Assembly: GCA_910584055.1 (NCBI GenBank)
Contig: CAJTZS010000019.1
Location: 12,476 to 76,475, forward strand
From: an uncultured Muribaculaceae bacterium
GTDB lineage: Bacteria > Bacteroidota > Bacteroidia > Bacteroidales > Muribaculaceae
DNA length: 64,000 nt
Direction of reading: 5' to 3'
Positions 44,636-52,950 of this stretch are shown piece by piece. A model generated the notes under the pieces. That model saw nothing but the letters and a program-made list of their open reading frames with translations. It ran no database searches and had not been told where the DNA came from. The translations under genes and the position numbers were made by a program. How positions within the stretch are numbered: position 1 is the first letter of the stretch; every line of letters starts with the position of its first letter.

Positions 44636-45139
44636 TTATTTTGACTCTATGAAAATTGGCAGACCGACATTCTGCGCTGCTATCAAAACCTCCGGTTCTC
44701 CATCGCAATTATTAGAGTATCTTACCTCATAACCATTGGCAATCTTTGCATCAAGATAATCAGACAATTCTTTCCGTCGGAATGTCGGAGATTCAGAAGC
44801 ATTTGTGAATACCATTGGAAAATCATCAAAGTCATTATTAGGAGTATGGATATATAATGCTATCTGACATCCATAATCTCGTTGAAAACAGACGTATCCC
44901 CACACTTGAAAAGGCAAACTGACTGCCTTGGAATTTAGGCGGAATGTATCAAGTTGGTTAAACAGTATTTCAAGATGGCTCCTTATTTCAGTCCATTTTG
45001 TAAGGGGATAACCATCTATATGGATATGCTCGTAGTCATATTCCACAGTCCCGCTTCTCATTTCTGCAACAATCCTATCAGCAAAATCTAACTTGGATAG
45101 ATTGCGATAATATCTCTTTAATCCTCGTTTCTTCATCAT
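44636..45139 (-). CDS. Island operon 1: soluble hypothetical protein
   Basis: A 167-residue soluble protein with a basic N-terminus (MMKKRGLKRYYRNLSK) and no recognised domain. The body is mixed alpha/beta (QVWGYVCFQRDYGCQIALYI, RRKELSDYLDAKIANGYEV). Its start overlaps the upstream stop by 4 nt (ATGATG), so it is coupled. Confidence 0.6.
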   Translation of the reverse strand: MMKKRGLKRYYRNLSKLDFADRIVAEMRSGTVEYDYEHIHIDGYPLTKWTEIRSHLEILFNQLDTFRLNSKAVSLPFQVWGYVCFQRDYGCQIALYIHTPNNDFDDFPMVFTNASESPTFRRKELSDYLDAKIANGYEVRYSNNCDGEPEVLIAAQNVGLPIFIESK

Positions 45140-45897
45140 TTGCTCCCTTCTCTTTGAGTAACTTGATTAGGCATTACGACAGTTTCTTCTGATATAGGTT
45201 CGACATCCAAGGTGATTCTTAAATATACCATCTTTCCATCTGACGCAAGGAATGAAATATATAACAGGCTGTCACCAAGCCAAAATGAAGTTGAAGATAA
45301 GTCGTATTCCAATGCTGTATAATAGTTGTTGATGTCCGATACAGGTAAATTCCGGTTCTTGAATGTCTGAAATTCCCGTAGATATGAATCACTGCGTTTA
45401 TAGAAATGTAAATCAAGGGAACCGTCGCAGTCAAATCCTTCTTGAGCTACCATAACTCCGGCAGGTGAAATCGCGAAAGGCAATAACATGTGGCCTAAAT
45501 ATTTACCTGATAGATCGTAGCAGTATAATTCACAATCATGTAATGACGGAAGCATAAACCAATACATACCATACCTTTCCACGAGGATTAATGACTTGCT
45601 TGAAAACATAGCTTCGTATTCTGCGCCATCAAAACCAATGTCATAATTTTCAAGATGTGTGATGCTGTCTAATTTTTCAAAACGTTGTCTGGCATCAAGA
45701 ATGATTCTATCAGTTATGGCATTCTCAACTACGCTGTCTCTCCAAATGTCATATACAAATACATATTTGCTATTCAGGGTTTTCTCAAAATCTTCTTTGT
45801 TGATTCTGTCAACAGAAAATAGTGTCTGAGCAAATGCCATATACGCACTTGCAATCAGAATAAGGAACGTAAAAAGTCGTTTATCGGTCAGCTTCAT
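45136..45897 (-). CDS. Island operon 1: exported beta-rich protein with MKLTDKRL leader
   Basis: A 253-residue protein. Here the MKLTDKRL leader runs directly into a signal peptide-like helix (LFTFLILIASAYMAFAQ), so the mature part is probably periplasmic. That part looks like the 6-bladed-propeller lipoproteins of Bacteroidales (FKNRNLPVSDINNYY, CELYCYDLSGKYLGHMLLPF), but it is too short for a whole propeller. Coupled at both ends by ATGA. Confidence 0.6.
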   Translation of the reverse strand: MKLTDKRLFTFLILIASAYMAFAQTLFSVDRINKEDFEKTLNSKYVFVYDIWRDSVVENAITDRIILDARQRFEKLDSITHLENYDIGFDGAEYEAMFSSKSLILVERYGMYWFMLPSLHDCELYCYDLSGKYLGHMLLPFAISPAGVMVAQEGFDCDGSLDLHFYKRSDSYLREFQTFKNRNLPVSDINNYYTALEYDLSSTSFWLGDSLLYISFLASDGKMVYLRITLDVEPISEETVVMPNQVTQREGSK

Positions 45898-46655
45898 AGC
45901 TCATCGAATCTGATGTAGATGAATGAATCAAGTTTATCAAGTTCCGATATTGGAACATTTGAGAACTCGCAAATCTCGGTTGTTCTCGGAATCTTATCAG
46001 GAGGGAAATCTGATATTATCTCTTCGGCAATATCGCTCAACATTTCTTTATCCTGTTCGGATGGGAGAGAATCAAGATAGCATTTCAGCGTGAGGCGGTT
46101 ATATCTATAACCTATGGCAATGGCTCTGACATTCGACTGGAGATTCCCTTGTATTGCTCTGCTTTCGGAATCAATAATCCATTCATGTCCTTGATTATCT
46201 TTCATAACCCATCGCTTTGAAAGATACGATGTAAATACTACCGGAATAATGAGTAACATCGCCCATCCGACACAAATTATAACAGTAAATTCATTATCTG
46301 TAAAGAATTTTCCTGCATCAATGGGTATGTTTTCCGGCCGCATATTTGCAGTGGCCAGATTCCAATCATATATGAATGTCATTATTGGCGCAATCACCAA
46401 CAATGAGGAGATAAAATACAAGCATCCTGCAAGTTTCAACCATGAACCACCCTTGTATAGTAGCCAAACAGGGATGCCACATATCGAAAAGTAAAACAAC
46501 AAAACCGGGAACAGCAGTATGAGCATAAAGCCACTCCCCGAATCTATTTCCGCACCGTTATATATAAGCGCACTGCATAACAGAAAGAACAACAATACGC
46601 CGCAGAGTAGCATCATTGCCTCAAATTTCCAGAATCGTTTGTCAGTCAGCTTCAT
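45894..46655 (-). CDS. Island operon 1: membrane protein with MKLTDKRF leader and C-terminal soluble domain
   Basis: A 253-residue protein. Four membrane segments in the first ~150 residues (AMMLLCGVLLFFLLCSALIY, GFMLILLFPVLLFYFSICGI, CLYFISSLLVIAPIMTFI, FTVIICVGWAMLLIIPVVF) are followed by a ~100-residue acidic soluble domain ending FIYIRFDEL. No family recognised. It overlaps the upstream gene by 14 nt, so that gene's last residues YEAD are read from the MKLTDKRF codons in another frame. Confidence 0.6.
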   Translation of the reverse strand: MKLTDKRFWKFEAMMLLCGVLLFFLLCSALIYNGAEIDSGSGFMLILLFPVLLFYFSICGIPVWLLYKGGSWLKLAGCLYFISSLLVIAPIMTFIYDWNLATANMRPENIPIDAGKFFTDNEFTVIICVGWAMLLIIPVVFTSYLSKRWVMKDNQGHEWIIDSESRAIQGNLQSNVRAIAIGYRYNRLTLKCYLDSLPSEQDKEMLSDIAEEIISDFPPDKIPRTTEICEFSNVPISELDKLDSFIYIRFDEL

Positions 46656-47361
46656 ATATCAATTTGTCGTTTTCTTTATAATTCCAAAACTTACGATAGC
46701 AGTTGCCTTGTCCGTCATAATATTTCCATTCGCCAAATTCCCTTACATAATGAGGACGGCTATTAGCGCGATATGTAGCCCATCCTTCCATATTCAAAGT
46801 ATCAGCCGTGTAACATCGTACATAGGCCATTGAATCGGGTGTGACCTCGGTGTCGTAATCCAATATTGACGTGACGTTAGCGTTGATTCCTAAACTATCA
46901 AACTCCAACTGCATGTTTTCACGTGGCGCATAATACACCTTATTAATGCCTCGTATGGTATCAATATTTATTGGTGGCTCAAACTCCCAGCAAGTATAAT
47001 CATACCATTTTTTATCTTCTGACACATACTGCCATAGTTTTGCTACATCATCCCAATACTCAAGCACATAGTTCAAGTCTGCGCATTTATTCAAATACAT
47101 CGAATGTCCGCGATATTTATATAATCCAGGTTGTTGTTCAAAGCCTATTTCTGATAATGATTCCGGAAGCCTTTTATTCTGTTCTATATAGCTATCTATT
47201 CTCTGGACTATTTCGTTGCGTATTCGCTTATCAAATTCGATGTCAGGCCTATAACTACTCATAAAGGATGGTAGATAGAAAACGAATAGGCAATAAAACA
47301 AGAAGAACAATATTAATGCCGTTCCAAACGTAATGACTGATATTTTTTGCCACTTTTTCAT
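46642..47361 (-). CDS. Island operon 1: single-TM protein with MKKWQKI leader
   Basis: A 239-residue protein with one N-terminal membrane anchor (MKKWQKISVITFGTALILFF) and a soluble, probably periplasmic, domain rich in Tyr and Trp (SDLNYVLEYWDDVAKLW-like region, KWYDYTCWEFEPP, EFGEWKYYDGQGNCYRKFW). The domain resembles nothing I know. The leader is shared with three other island genes whose bodies are different. Coupled upstream by ATGA. Confidence 0.6.
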   Translation of the reverse strand: MKKWQKISVITFGTALILFFLFYCLFVFYLPSFMSSYRPDIEFDKRIRNEIVQRIDSYIEQNKRLPESLSEIGFEQQPGLYKYRGHSMYLNKCADLNYVLEYWDDVAKLWQYVSEDKKWYDYTCWEFEPPINIDTIRGINKVYYAPRENMQLEFDSLGINANVTSILDYDTEVTPDSMAYVRCYTADTLNMEGWATYRANSRPHYVREFGEWKYYDGQGNCYRKFWNYKENDKLIYEAD

Positions 47362-47963
47362 AGCCAGTTGTTTTTAAGGACGCGACGGGAATAGAACGGA
47401 GAGTAAAATACAAGGCCGAAGATCAATGCCAACATTCGGGGAAATGTATCTTCCTTTGTGCAGATTGCCATATTGTATTGGTAGAGAATTATTGTCGGCA
47501 AGCCTAATAGAATCCATATCCATGTTTGAGAAAACATCAGACTGCCTATGCTGTTTGAAATCAGGCTTATTGTCAATAAGGCAATTAACCAAAGAATGAA
47601 ACTATAGTTAAGGTATATTCCTGCCACATACATTCTCCGTTTCCATTCTTTATTCATGAAATCGGGCATTTCTTTTCCTCGGAGAAAGAGAATTGAAACG
47701 ACAGGATTGATAAAAATATTGAATGAAGACAGACCCTTTAATCCTCGTCCATTATATCGGTTGCGGCATATTCTGAGATTAACAAGGAACAACGTCATTG
47801 TGCCAACCATCATAACAAAGATAGCAGTCCGCGCAGTAGCAGAGGTAAGATAAAGCTCCTTATCAAACCACTCGTTGCCAAGACCTACAAATAGGAATAC
47901 ACTGTATGCCAGCAATAAAATATTGCAGGCTATACCGATAATATATAAGATGCTCCCTTTCAT
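47358..47963 (-). CDS. Island operon 1: six-TM hypothetical protein
   Basis: A 201-residue integral membrane protein with about six segments (YIIGIACNILLLAYSVFLFV, ATARTAIFVMMVGTMTLFLV, FILWLIALLTISLISNSI, IWILLGLPTIILYQYNM). No family recognised. Start and stop are both in ATGA overlaps with neighbours. Confidence 0.6.
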   Translation of the reverse strand: MKGSILYIIGIACNILLLAYSVFLFVGLGNEWFDKELYLTSATARTAIFVMMVGTMTLFLVNLRICRNRYNGRGLKGLSSFNIFINPVVSILFLRGKEMPDFMNKEWKRRMYVAGIYLNYSFILWLIALLTISLISNSIGSLMFSQTWIWILLGLPTIILYQYNMAICTKEDTFPRMLALIFGLVFYSPFYSRRVLKNNWL

Positions 47964-48079
47964 TCAAATCCGATTGTTAATGCCTTGACAGTATAATTCC
48001 AACCCCAGATATATGTCATAACCCACACTATTGCGGATAAGACCACGATAATCCATTTTGCTTTGTATATAAGATTCAT
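47960..48079 (-). CDS. Island operon 1: 39-residue single-TM microprotein
   Basis: A 39-residue protein (MNLIYKAKWIIVVLSAIVWV, then a short polar tail). Support is positional: its ATG overlaps the stop of the preceding gene by 4 nt, and its stop overlaps the next ATG by 4 nt. One membrane segment is predicted. Function unknown. Confidence 0.6.
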   Translation of the reverse strand: MNLIYKAKWIIVVLSAIVWVMTYIWGWNYTVKALTIGFE

Positions 48080-48282
48080 CGTCTGCCTCCTCTCCGCCAT
48101 AAGTAAATGAACAGTCCGAGTGCTACAAAATAGTTTATCCACATGGCACATGAAAGACTACTTATGCAGCTATACCAAGGAGTGTCCTCCCAGTCGGTAA
48201 TTGCATAAGCCCATAAGAGCACTTCAATAACTGCTCCTAATCCGAATATAATGCACCCCGCTATTTTCTGCCACATTTTCAT
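48076..48282 (-). CDS. Island operon 1: two-TM protein with MKMWQKI leader
   Basis: A 68-residue protein starting MKMWQKIAGCIIFGLGAVI and ending FIYLWRRGGRR. ATG 48282 is chosen to match the leader. It is a diverged relative of the genes at 49318 and 52450: same two membrane segments and same C-terminal LWR(K/R)G motif, different loop. DNA around its 3' end is nearly the same as that at 49318, including the ATGA junction to the next gene. Confidence 0.65.
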   Translation of the reverse strand: MKMWQKIAGCIIFGLGAVIEVLLWAYAITDWEDTPWYSCISSLSCAMWINYFVALGLFIYLWRRGGRR

Positions 48283-48289
48283 ATCCCAC

Positions 48290-49321
48290 CTATTTTCTCT
48301 TTTTATCAAAAGGATAATCTTCACCCCAAGGACGTTCTTTTAGAGTGTAAATAAAATTCTTGTCCTCAAACGTCTCATCGTCTATATGTTGAAATGTTGT
48401 CGCATCAATATCATTCAGTAAGACATGATCATAGAAAACGCTATTACAATCCACTGCTATACGCCCATGAAAATAGAACTTGGCATTCTTGACGTCCAAC
48501 GAATCTTTAAGAAAAGGTTTGCCCCATAGGAATAACATATCATTGACCAGATATTTACCGACTCCTATTTCTTCAAATCGTTGCACTTCTATATCTCTGA
48601 CAATTATTTCATCGTTATATAAGATGTTTTTACCGTTTCTGAAATAATGATACCCGGCCTCAATGGGATTTTGTAAAGAGTCGATGCAACGTAGATTCCG
48701 CTCTTGGGTATGATTGTTATACGTTGTAATATATAGGAAATCTTTGTCTATGAACCAATCTTCGCCAAAGATTTCAAAACTGTTTCTATCGACATTTACT
48801 CTTTTGTCATTATGGTAAACATAATCCTTATCTCGCATCCATTCATTCTGCCTTTCGCCAAGACGATATACGAAGTATTCAGCGGTTTCAACATCAATAC
48901 CACTATTAGACGGCCTGATGTATGAATATCCGTTGGAGAAATCTCGTATATAGGCATTGTTTTTATCTACTGCAACTCCACCGGCATTAATCGTAAACGT
49001 CTTGACATCCACATTCTTTATCAACTCATCTCCAAACCACACATGGGCAGCATCCTTTGCCCAACTATCATTCAGTATTGTAAATGTTTTTTCATCCGCA
49101 TCCCTAAGATATCCCCAAGATCCATGATTAATCAATGCCAATGAGCTTTCAACCGAGATATAATATATCCCTCTGTAATTTTTATAGTATGTATAATAAT
49201 TAGGATTAATCCGGTTTCCTCTTGGGATAGGGAAACCAAAGAATAACAGCATCAGGAGATACACTCCAATCAAAGACGCAATTACAATTACTATTTTGGA
49301 TAATTTGTCTCGCTTTTTCAT
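48290..49321 (-). CDS. Island operon 1: membrane-anchored DKNYY-repeat protein
   Basis: A 343-residue protein with an N-terminal membrane anchor (SKIVIVIASLIGVYLLMLLF) and an extracytoplasmic body of repeated DKxxxY units (VDKNNAYIRDF, RDKDYVYHNDKRVN, IDKDFLYITT, EDKNFIYTLKE), matching the DKNYY family, whose role is not known. ATG 49321 is chosen because it overlaps the stop of the upstream gene (ATGA). Confidence 0.7.
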   Translation of the reverse strand: MKKRDKLSKIVIVIASLIGVYLLMLLFFGFPIPRGNRINPNYYTYYKNYRGIYYISVESSLALINHGSWGYLRDADEKTFTILNDSWAKDAAHVWFGDELIKNVDVKTFTINAGGVAVDKNNAYIRDFSNGYSYIRPSNSGIDVETAEYFVYRLGERQNEWMRDKDYVYHNDKRVNVDRNSFEIFGEDWFIDKDFLYITTYNNHTQERNLRCIDSLQNPIEAGYHYFRNGKNILYNDEIIVRDIEVQRFEEIGVGKYLVNDMLFLWGKPFLKDSLDVKNAKFYFHGRIAVDCNSVFYDHVLLNDIDATTFQHIDDETFEDKNFIYTLKERPWGEDYPFDKKRK

Positions 49322-49575
49322 TGTCTGCCCCCTTTCCGCCATAGGCAAATAAACAGAAATAGAGCTACTGCATAATTTGCATACACAAGATAACCCATAG
49401 CTTTTATAGCTTGTCGTGAGTAGGCTCGCATGAATTCAATAGCTTCCTGAGTGTTTCCTCCAGGCTCAAAATAAATTGATGTTACGTATTCTGGATAAAA
49501 TATGTAACTGGCAATATTTAGAATTGCCAAAACTATTAACGCTATGATGCCTGTTATTTTCTGCCACTTTTTCAT
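49318..49575 (-). CDS. Island operon 1: two-TM protein with MKKWQKI leader
   Basis: An 85-residue protein with two membrane segments (IIALIVLAILNIASYIF, AMGYLVYANYAVALFLFICL) and a short extracytoplasmic loop (EPGGNTQEAIEFMRAYSRQA). It is almost the same over its whole length as the first 85 residues of the protein encoded at 52450-52950, so one is a duplicate of the other. It ends LWRKGGRQ. Function unknown. Confidence 0.7.
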   Translation of the reverse strand: MKKWQKITGIIALIVLAILNIASYIFYPEYVTSIYFEPGGNTQEAIEFMRAYSRQAIKAMGYLVYANYAVALFLFICLWRKGGRQ

Positions 49576-49576
49576 G

Positions 49577-49909
49577 CTATCTTCCTAATAATGAACTAAC
49601 GACTAATTTAATGCTGAGTATCGTATTGGCAATTCCTACAATTGTCAGGGATACCGCAAACCATATTTGTGGCGAACCGACGGCTATCAACATACCGACG
49701 TAAATCATATACGCTAACGCACAAATCATCAGCATGATTCGAGATAATTCGCGAACCTTATGATTGCGATTGTCATACAAACAGTCGCAAATAATTACAA
49801 GTATGCCCGTAACGGAGATTGGAATCCAAACAAAAAATCCAAACACCAATAATATGATGCCTTGAAGAAACCACCAGAATTTGATGCTTGCATTAATCCA
49901 TGTTCTCAT
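49577..49909 (-). CDS. Island operon 1: three-to-four-TM hypothetical protein
   Basis: A 110-residue integral membrane protein (FLQGIILLVFGFFVWIPISV, IMLMICALAYMIYVGMLIAV, WFAVSLTIVGIANTILSIKL). No family recognised. Coupled to the first gene by ATGA and separated from the next by one base. Confidence 0.6.
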   Translation of the reverse strand: MRTWINASIKFWWFLQGIILLVFGFFVWIPISVTGILVIICDCLYDNRNHKVRELSRIMLMICALAYMIYVGMLIAVGSPQIWFAVSLTIVGIANTILSIKLVVSSLLGR

Positions 49910-50421
49910 TGGCTGCCCCTCCTTTCCATATCATTGCCCTTGTCCATCCATCTGTAAATGAATGGAATCAAGATTAATTGAGGGATAACGGATAAAATAA
50001 AATTTCCACACGCTGCCATAGGCCACCATGAGCCGAATGTGTCTGCAAGCCATACTAACAAGACAAACAGCACATTATACAGAAGCCATGTCGTGACTAC
50101 AGTAATCAATGTGTTCGTTTTACATGGCCTGTAAGCAAGCAGACCACTCAAAGGATATAGAAGAACATTACAAACAAAATATGCAATAAGCAATAGCCAC
50201 GGATGTCTGATAAATCCCGTTGCACTTTTCAAAACACAAATCATCAGGCATGGAAGTATTGACAATATGATTCCGCATATCGCCAATATCCGCAAATACT
50301 TTGTATGCGTCTCATATCGGAGAGAGGTTTTCATATTGACTCCATCGCCGTCGGTAGAGAGGTGATGACGCGCTATGCCGATGATTCCTGCGAGGTCATT
50401 TTCCATTGTGCCTGTATTCAT
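49906..50421 (-). CDS. Island operon 1, first gene: multi-TM protein with radical-SAM-like leader
   Basis: A 171-residue protein. ATG 50421 or, matching operon 2, ATG 50406. The first ~25 residues (GIIGIARHHLSTDGDGVNM) resemble the start of Bacteroidota radical-SAM activase proteins but break off before any CxxxCxxC cluster. The rest has four membrane segments. The same leader opens operon 2 at 54046. An alternative is that translation starts at MKTSLRY inside and the leader is untranslated relic DNA. Confidence 0.6.
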   Translation of the reverse strand: MNTGTMENDLAGIIGIARHHLSTDGDGVNMKTSLRYETHTKYLRILAICGIILSILPCLMICVLKSATGFIRHPWLLLIAYFVCNVLLYPLSGLLAYRPCKTNTLITVVTTWLLYNVLFVLLVWLADTFGSWWPMAACGNFILSVIPQLILIPFIYRWMDKGNDMERRGSQ

Positions 50422-50479
50422 GTTATGCTGTCATTTCTTCTTTGCTATCCCATAAGTCGCTAAAGGGTCGTTCACAATA

Positions 50480-50544
50480 CAAAGATACGTTTAAGCGAGA
50501 GCAAAAGCGAATACATTTGCTTTTGCCGAGCGTAAGTATCTTTG
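50480..50544. repeat. 65-bp palindromic element carrying a -7 box, copy 1
   Basis: An imperfect palindrome with ends caaagatac (50480-50488) and gtatctttg (50536-50544) and an inner gcaaaagc/gcttttgc stem. By comparison with the operon 2 promoter it is an insertion of 72 bp flanked by caaag on both sides. On the reverse strand its end supplies TATCTTTG, a second -7 box for operon 1. A related copy lies at 54316-54381. Confidence 0.75.
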
Positions 50545-50551
50545 GCTCTGC

Positions 50552-50596
50552 CAAAGTTAACGAGAATAATTGATTTTAAGTGTGACAAATGTCACA
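50552..50596 (-). promoter_or_regulatory. CRP-type operator and original promoter of island operon 1, site 2
   Basis: tgtgacaaatgtcaca at 50581-50596 within a 22-bp palindrome. On the reverse strand a TAACTTTG -7 box (50552-50559) ends 36.5 bp from the operator centre, the same spacing as at site 3. The palindromic element now separates this promoter from the gene by ~72 bp more than in operon 2. Confidence 0.7.
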
Positions 50597-50785
50597 CTTG
50601 CACTGAAATTGACCATATTGTGAGGATTTTACACGCATTGACTGATCGGAATCCCATAAAAAGTGGTAATTTTGTATTATGGAGAAGTTCAACGCCTTTG
50701 AGCAGGATGTTTGAAAAGAGAAACGAATATGAAATCAACAACCCAAAATATCATTGTCTGACAGCAAGTTATATTTATGTAAGGC

Positions 50786-50855
50786 AAACATTTTGAGAAT
50801 CGTGTTAAAAATGGCATAAAACATTTTGAGAATCGTGTGGGATTGATTATCTTTG
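50786..50855 (+). promoter_or_regulatory. Promoter and paired 20-bp operators of the ATPase gene
   Basis: A 20-bp sequence (aaacattttgagaatcgtgt) occurs at 50786-50805 and 50819-50838, exactly 33 bp apart, the second over the -33 region. TATCTTTG follows at 50848-50855. Direct repeats three helical turns apart suggest a dimeric or cooperative regulator. The rest of the 50422-50879 gap holds the operon 1 promoter; a possible relic start with a TAATTTTG box lies near 50664. Confidence 0.6.
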
Positions 50856-50879
50856 CACCTGTTTAACAAGGACTATTAC

Positions 50880-52211
50880 ATGATATTCAAGCGAAAGATA
50901 TACCGTGAGCTCCAACAGTGGAAAGAATCGGACAACGGCTCGACCGCCCTGCTTATAAAAGGAGCGCGACGGGTCGGCAAGTCAACGATTGCCGAGGAAT
51001 TTGCCCGGGCCGAGTATGACAGCTACATATTGATTGATTTTGTCGAATGCGGTGACGAGGTACGGGAACTGTTCAATGACGTGTCAAACCTCGACTTCAT
51101 ATTCATGCGTTTGCAGATGATATATCATGTGGAGCTGATTGAACGGAAGTCTGCAATTATCTTCGACGAGGTGCAGAACTGTCCCAAGGCACGACAGGCC
51201 ATCAAATATCTCGTGAAAGACCGTCGATATGATTATATCGAGACCGGCTCGCTGATTTCTATAAGGAAAAATGTCGATGGAATACTGATACCCAGCGAGG
51301 AACTTACGATAAATATGTATCCGATGGATTATGAGGAATTCCGCTGGGCTTTGGGTGACAGAGTGTCCGTACCTATGCTTGGGGAATGTTTCAGAAATAG
51401 AAAATCTCTTGGGGATGCAGCCAACCGCTCGCTCATGCGTGATTTCCGGCTGTATATGCTTGTGGGAGGGATGCCGCAGGCTGTCGCCACTTACATAGAG
51501 ACGAACAACATGGAGAAGGTGGATCGCACGAAAAGAGGAATAATCACGCTCTATGAAAACGACTTCAACCGTATAGACCCGTCAGGCAACGCATCATTGC
51601 TGTTCCATAATATACCATCGGAATTGACCCGTAACTCAAACCGTTATATGGCGTGGAGTTCAACCGGCGGGGCGAGAAGCCACGAGCTTGCAGACGTGCT
51701 GTCGGAAATGAAGGAGTCAATGACAGTCAATATGTCATATCATGCCAATGATCCGGGTGCCGGGATGTCTTTGCACCATGACACAAGCCGTTTCAAGATG
51801 TTTGTCGGGGATACAGGACTTTTCGTGACGCTCGCATTTTGGGATAAAAAATTCACTCATAACGTAATATATGAGAAATTGCTGAGTAACAAACTCAGTG
51901 CAGACCTCGGTTATGTTTATGAGAATGTGGTGGCACAGATGCTTAAGGCCGCAGGCCACGAACTGCACTACTATACATTTCCTACAGAGAGCGGGAAACA
52001 CAATTATGAGGTTGACTTCCTGATCTCCGACGGGGACAAGGTCAGTCCGATCGAGGTAAAATCATCCGGATACAAGGCCCATGCCTCTCTGGATGCTTTC
52101 TGTTCTAAATTTCCGTCAAGAATAAAGAATGAATATCTTATCTATACAAAAGACATGCGCAAGGATGGGACTGTCTTTTGTCTCCCCGTGTATATGACAA
52201 TGTTCTTATGA
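50880..52211 (+). CDS. AAA+ ATPase of the AAA_14/DUF4143 family
   Basis: A 443-residue protein. ATG 50880 is chosen; the upstream TTG lies in the promoter. Walker A is KGARRVGKST, Walker B is AIIFDEVQNCPKARQAI, followed by a sensor-like TGSLISI and the winged-helix region. The C-terminal DUF4143 domain ends with a PD-(D/E)XK-like core (YEVDFLISDGDKVSPIEVKSS). Family members are common solitary accessory genes of unknown function. It faces opposite to the island and its 3' end abuts the truncated MKLTDKRF gene. Confidence 0.9.
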   Translation: MIFKRKIYRELQQWKESDNGSTALLIKGARRVGKSTIAEEFARAEYDSYILIDFVECGDEVRELFNDVSNLDFIFMRLQMIYHVELIERKSAIIFDEVQNCPKARQAIKYLVKDRRYDYIETGSLISIRKNVDGILIPSEELTINMYPMDYEEFRWALGDRVSVPMLGECFRNRKSLGDAANRSLMRDFRLYMLVGGMPQAVATYIETNNMEKVDRTKRGIITLYENDFNRIDPSGNASLLFHNIPSELTRNSNRYMAWSSTGGARSHELADVLSEMKESMTVNMSYHANDPGAGMSLHHDTSRFKMFVGDTGLFVTLAFWDKKFTHNVIYEKLLSNKLSADLGYVYENVVAQMLKAAGHELHYYTFPTESGKHNYEVDFLISDGDKVSPIEVKSSGYKAHASLDAFCSKFPSRIKNEYLIYTKDMRKDGTVFCLPVYMTMFL

Positions 52212-52216
52212 ATAGA

Positions 52217-52453
52217 TTAACAACTATTGCAGATGTAGTGAATTGCGACAAAGGAATGATATAAAGGAACTTCAAATCCCCCTAACAGGTAGGTTATCTC
52301 CCAAATAAGAAATATCTCCAGGTTCTTGTAGTAAAATAATTCTGAGGCTGAATCTACACCAATTAGAATCAATGCCGTAAAAACGCTCATCATAACCGGA
52401 ATAAGCGCAGCAATAACGCACCATATCCAGAATCGTTTATCAGTGAGTTTCAT
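52217..52453 (-). CDS. Island operon 2, last gene: MKLTDKRF-leader membrane protein, probably truncated
   Basis: A 78-residue protein beginning MKLTDKRFWIWCVIAALIPV with two or three membrane segments. The other members with this leader have 234-253 residues, and this frame ends 5 bp from the end of the ATPase gene, so insertion of the ATPase probably cut it. Coupled to the upstream gene by ATGA. Confidence 0.55.
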   Translation of the reverse strand: MKLTDKRFWIWCVIAALIPVMMSVFTALILIGVDSASELFYYKNLEIFLIWEITYLLGGFEVPLYHSFVAIHYICNSC

Positions 52454-52950
52454 GTCTTTTCAATTATAATTTCGTCCGAACCATCTTCCAATGAGTTAAT
52501 AGAATCTAAATGAATATGAGTACCTGTTGGAACCTCAGACTGCGCCAAATTCGCATGATGATTAGACAATGAGAGCAACCCCTCTTTGTTCGCTTTTATT
52601 ACCATGCCATCCTCACTTACATTGCTCTTGATTTCAAAGCCATTTACCCAATCAAGTTTTAGTCCCCCATTAGAAGAATATTTGGGTAACTTCTTTTCTC
52701 GATCTCCTTTCCGCCATAAGTAAACGAACAGGAATAGAGCTACCGCATAGTTTGCAAACACAAGATAACCCATATCTTTTATAGCTTGCCGTGAGTAGGC
52801 TTGCATGATTTCGATAGCATCCTGAGTGTTTCCTCCAGGCTCAAAATAAATTGATGTTGCGTATTCTGTATAAAATATGCAACTGGCAATATTTAGAATT
52901 GCCAAAACTATTAACGCCATGATGCCTGTTATTTTATGCCACTTCTTCAT
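52450..52950 (-). CDS. Island operon 2: two-TM protein with MKKWHKI leader and C-terminal extension
   Basis: A 166-residue protein. ATG 52950 is chosen by homology of the leader and by its ATGA overlap with the 47-residue gene. The first ~85 residues nearly match the complete protein encoded at 49318-49575, up to LWRKGD; then, instead of a stop, an ~80-residue soluble tail follows (NGGLKLDWVNGFEIKSN, GTHIHLDSINSLEDGSDEII). The tail would be cytoplasmic if both termini are inside. Confidence 0.65.
   Translation of the reverse strand: MKKWHKITGIMALIVLAILNIASCIFYTEYATSIYFEPGGNTQDAIEIMQAYSRQAIKDMGYLVFANYAVALFLFVYLWRKGDREKKLPKYSSNGGLKLDWVNGFEIKSNVSEDGMVIKANKEGLLSLSNHHANLAQSEVPTGTHIHLDSINSLEDGSDEIIIEKT

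Noticed and set aside
50542..50796. An 84-codon frame upstream of the ATPase
   Set aside because: It runs across the CRP-type operator, promoter and duplicated intergenic DNA, so it is more likely non-coding.
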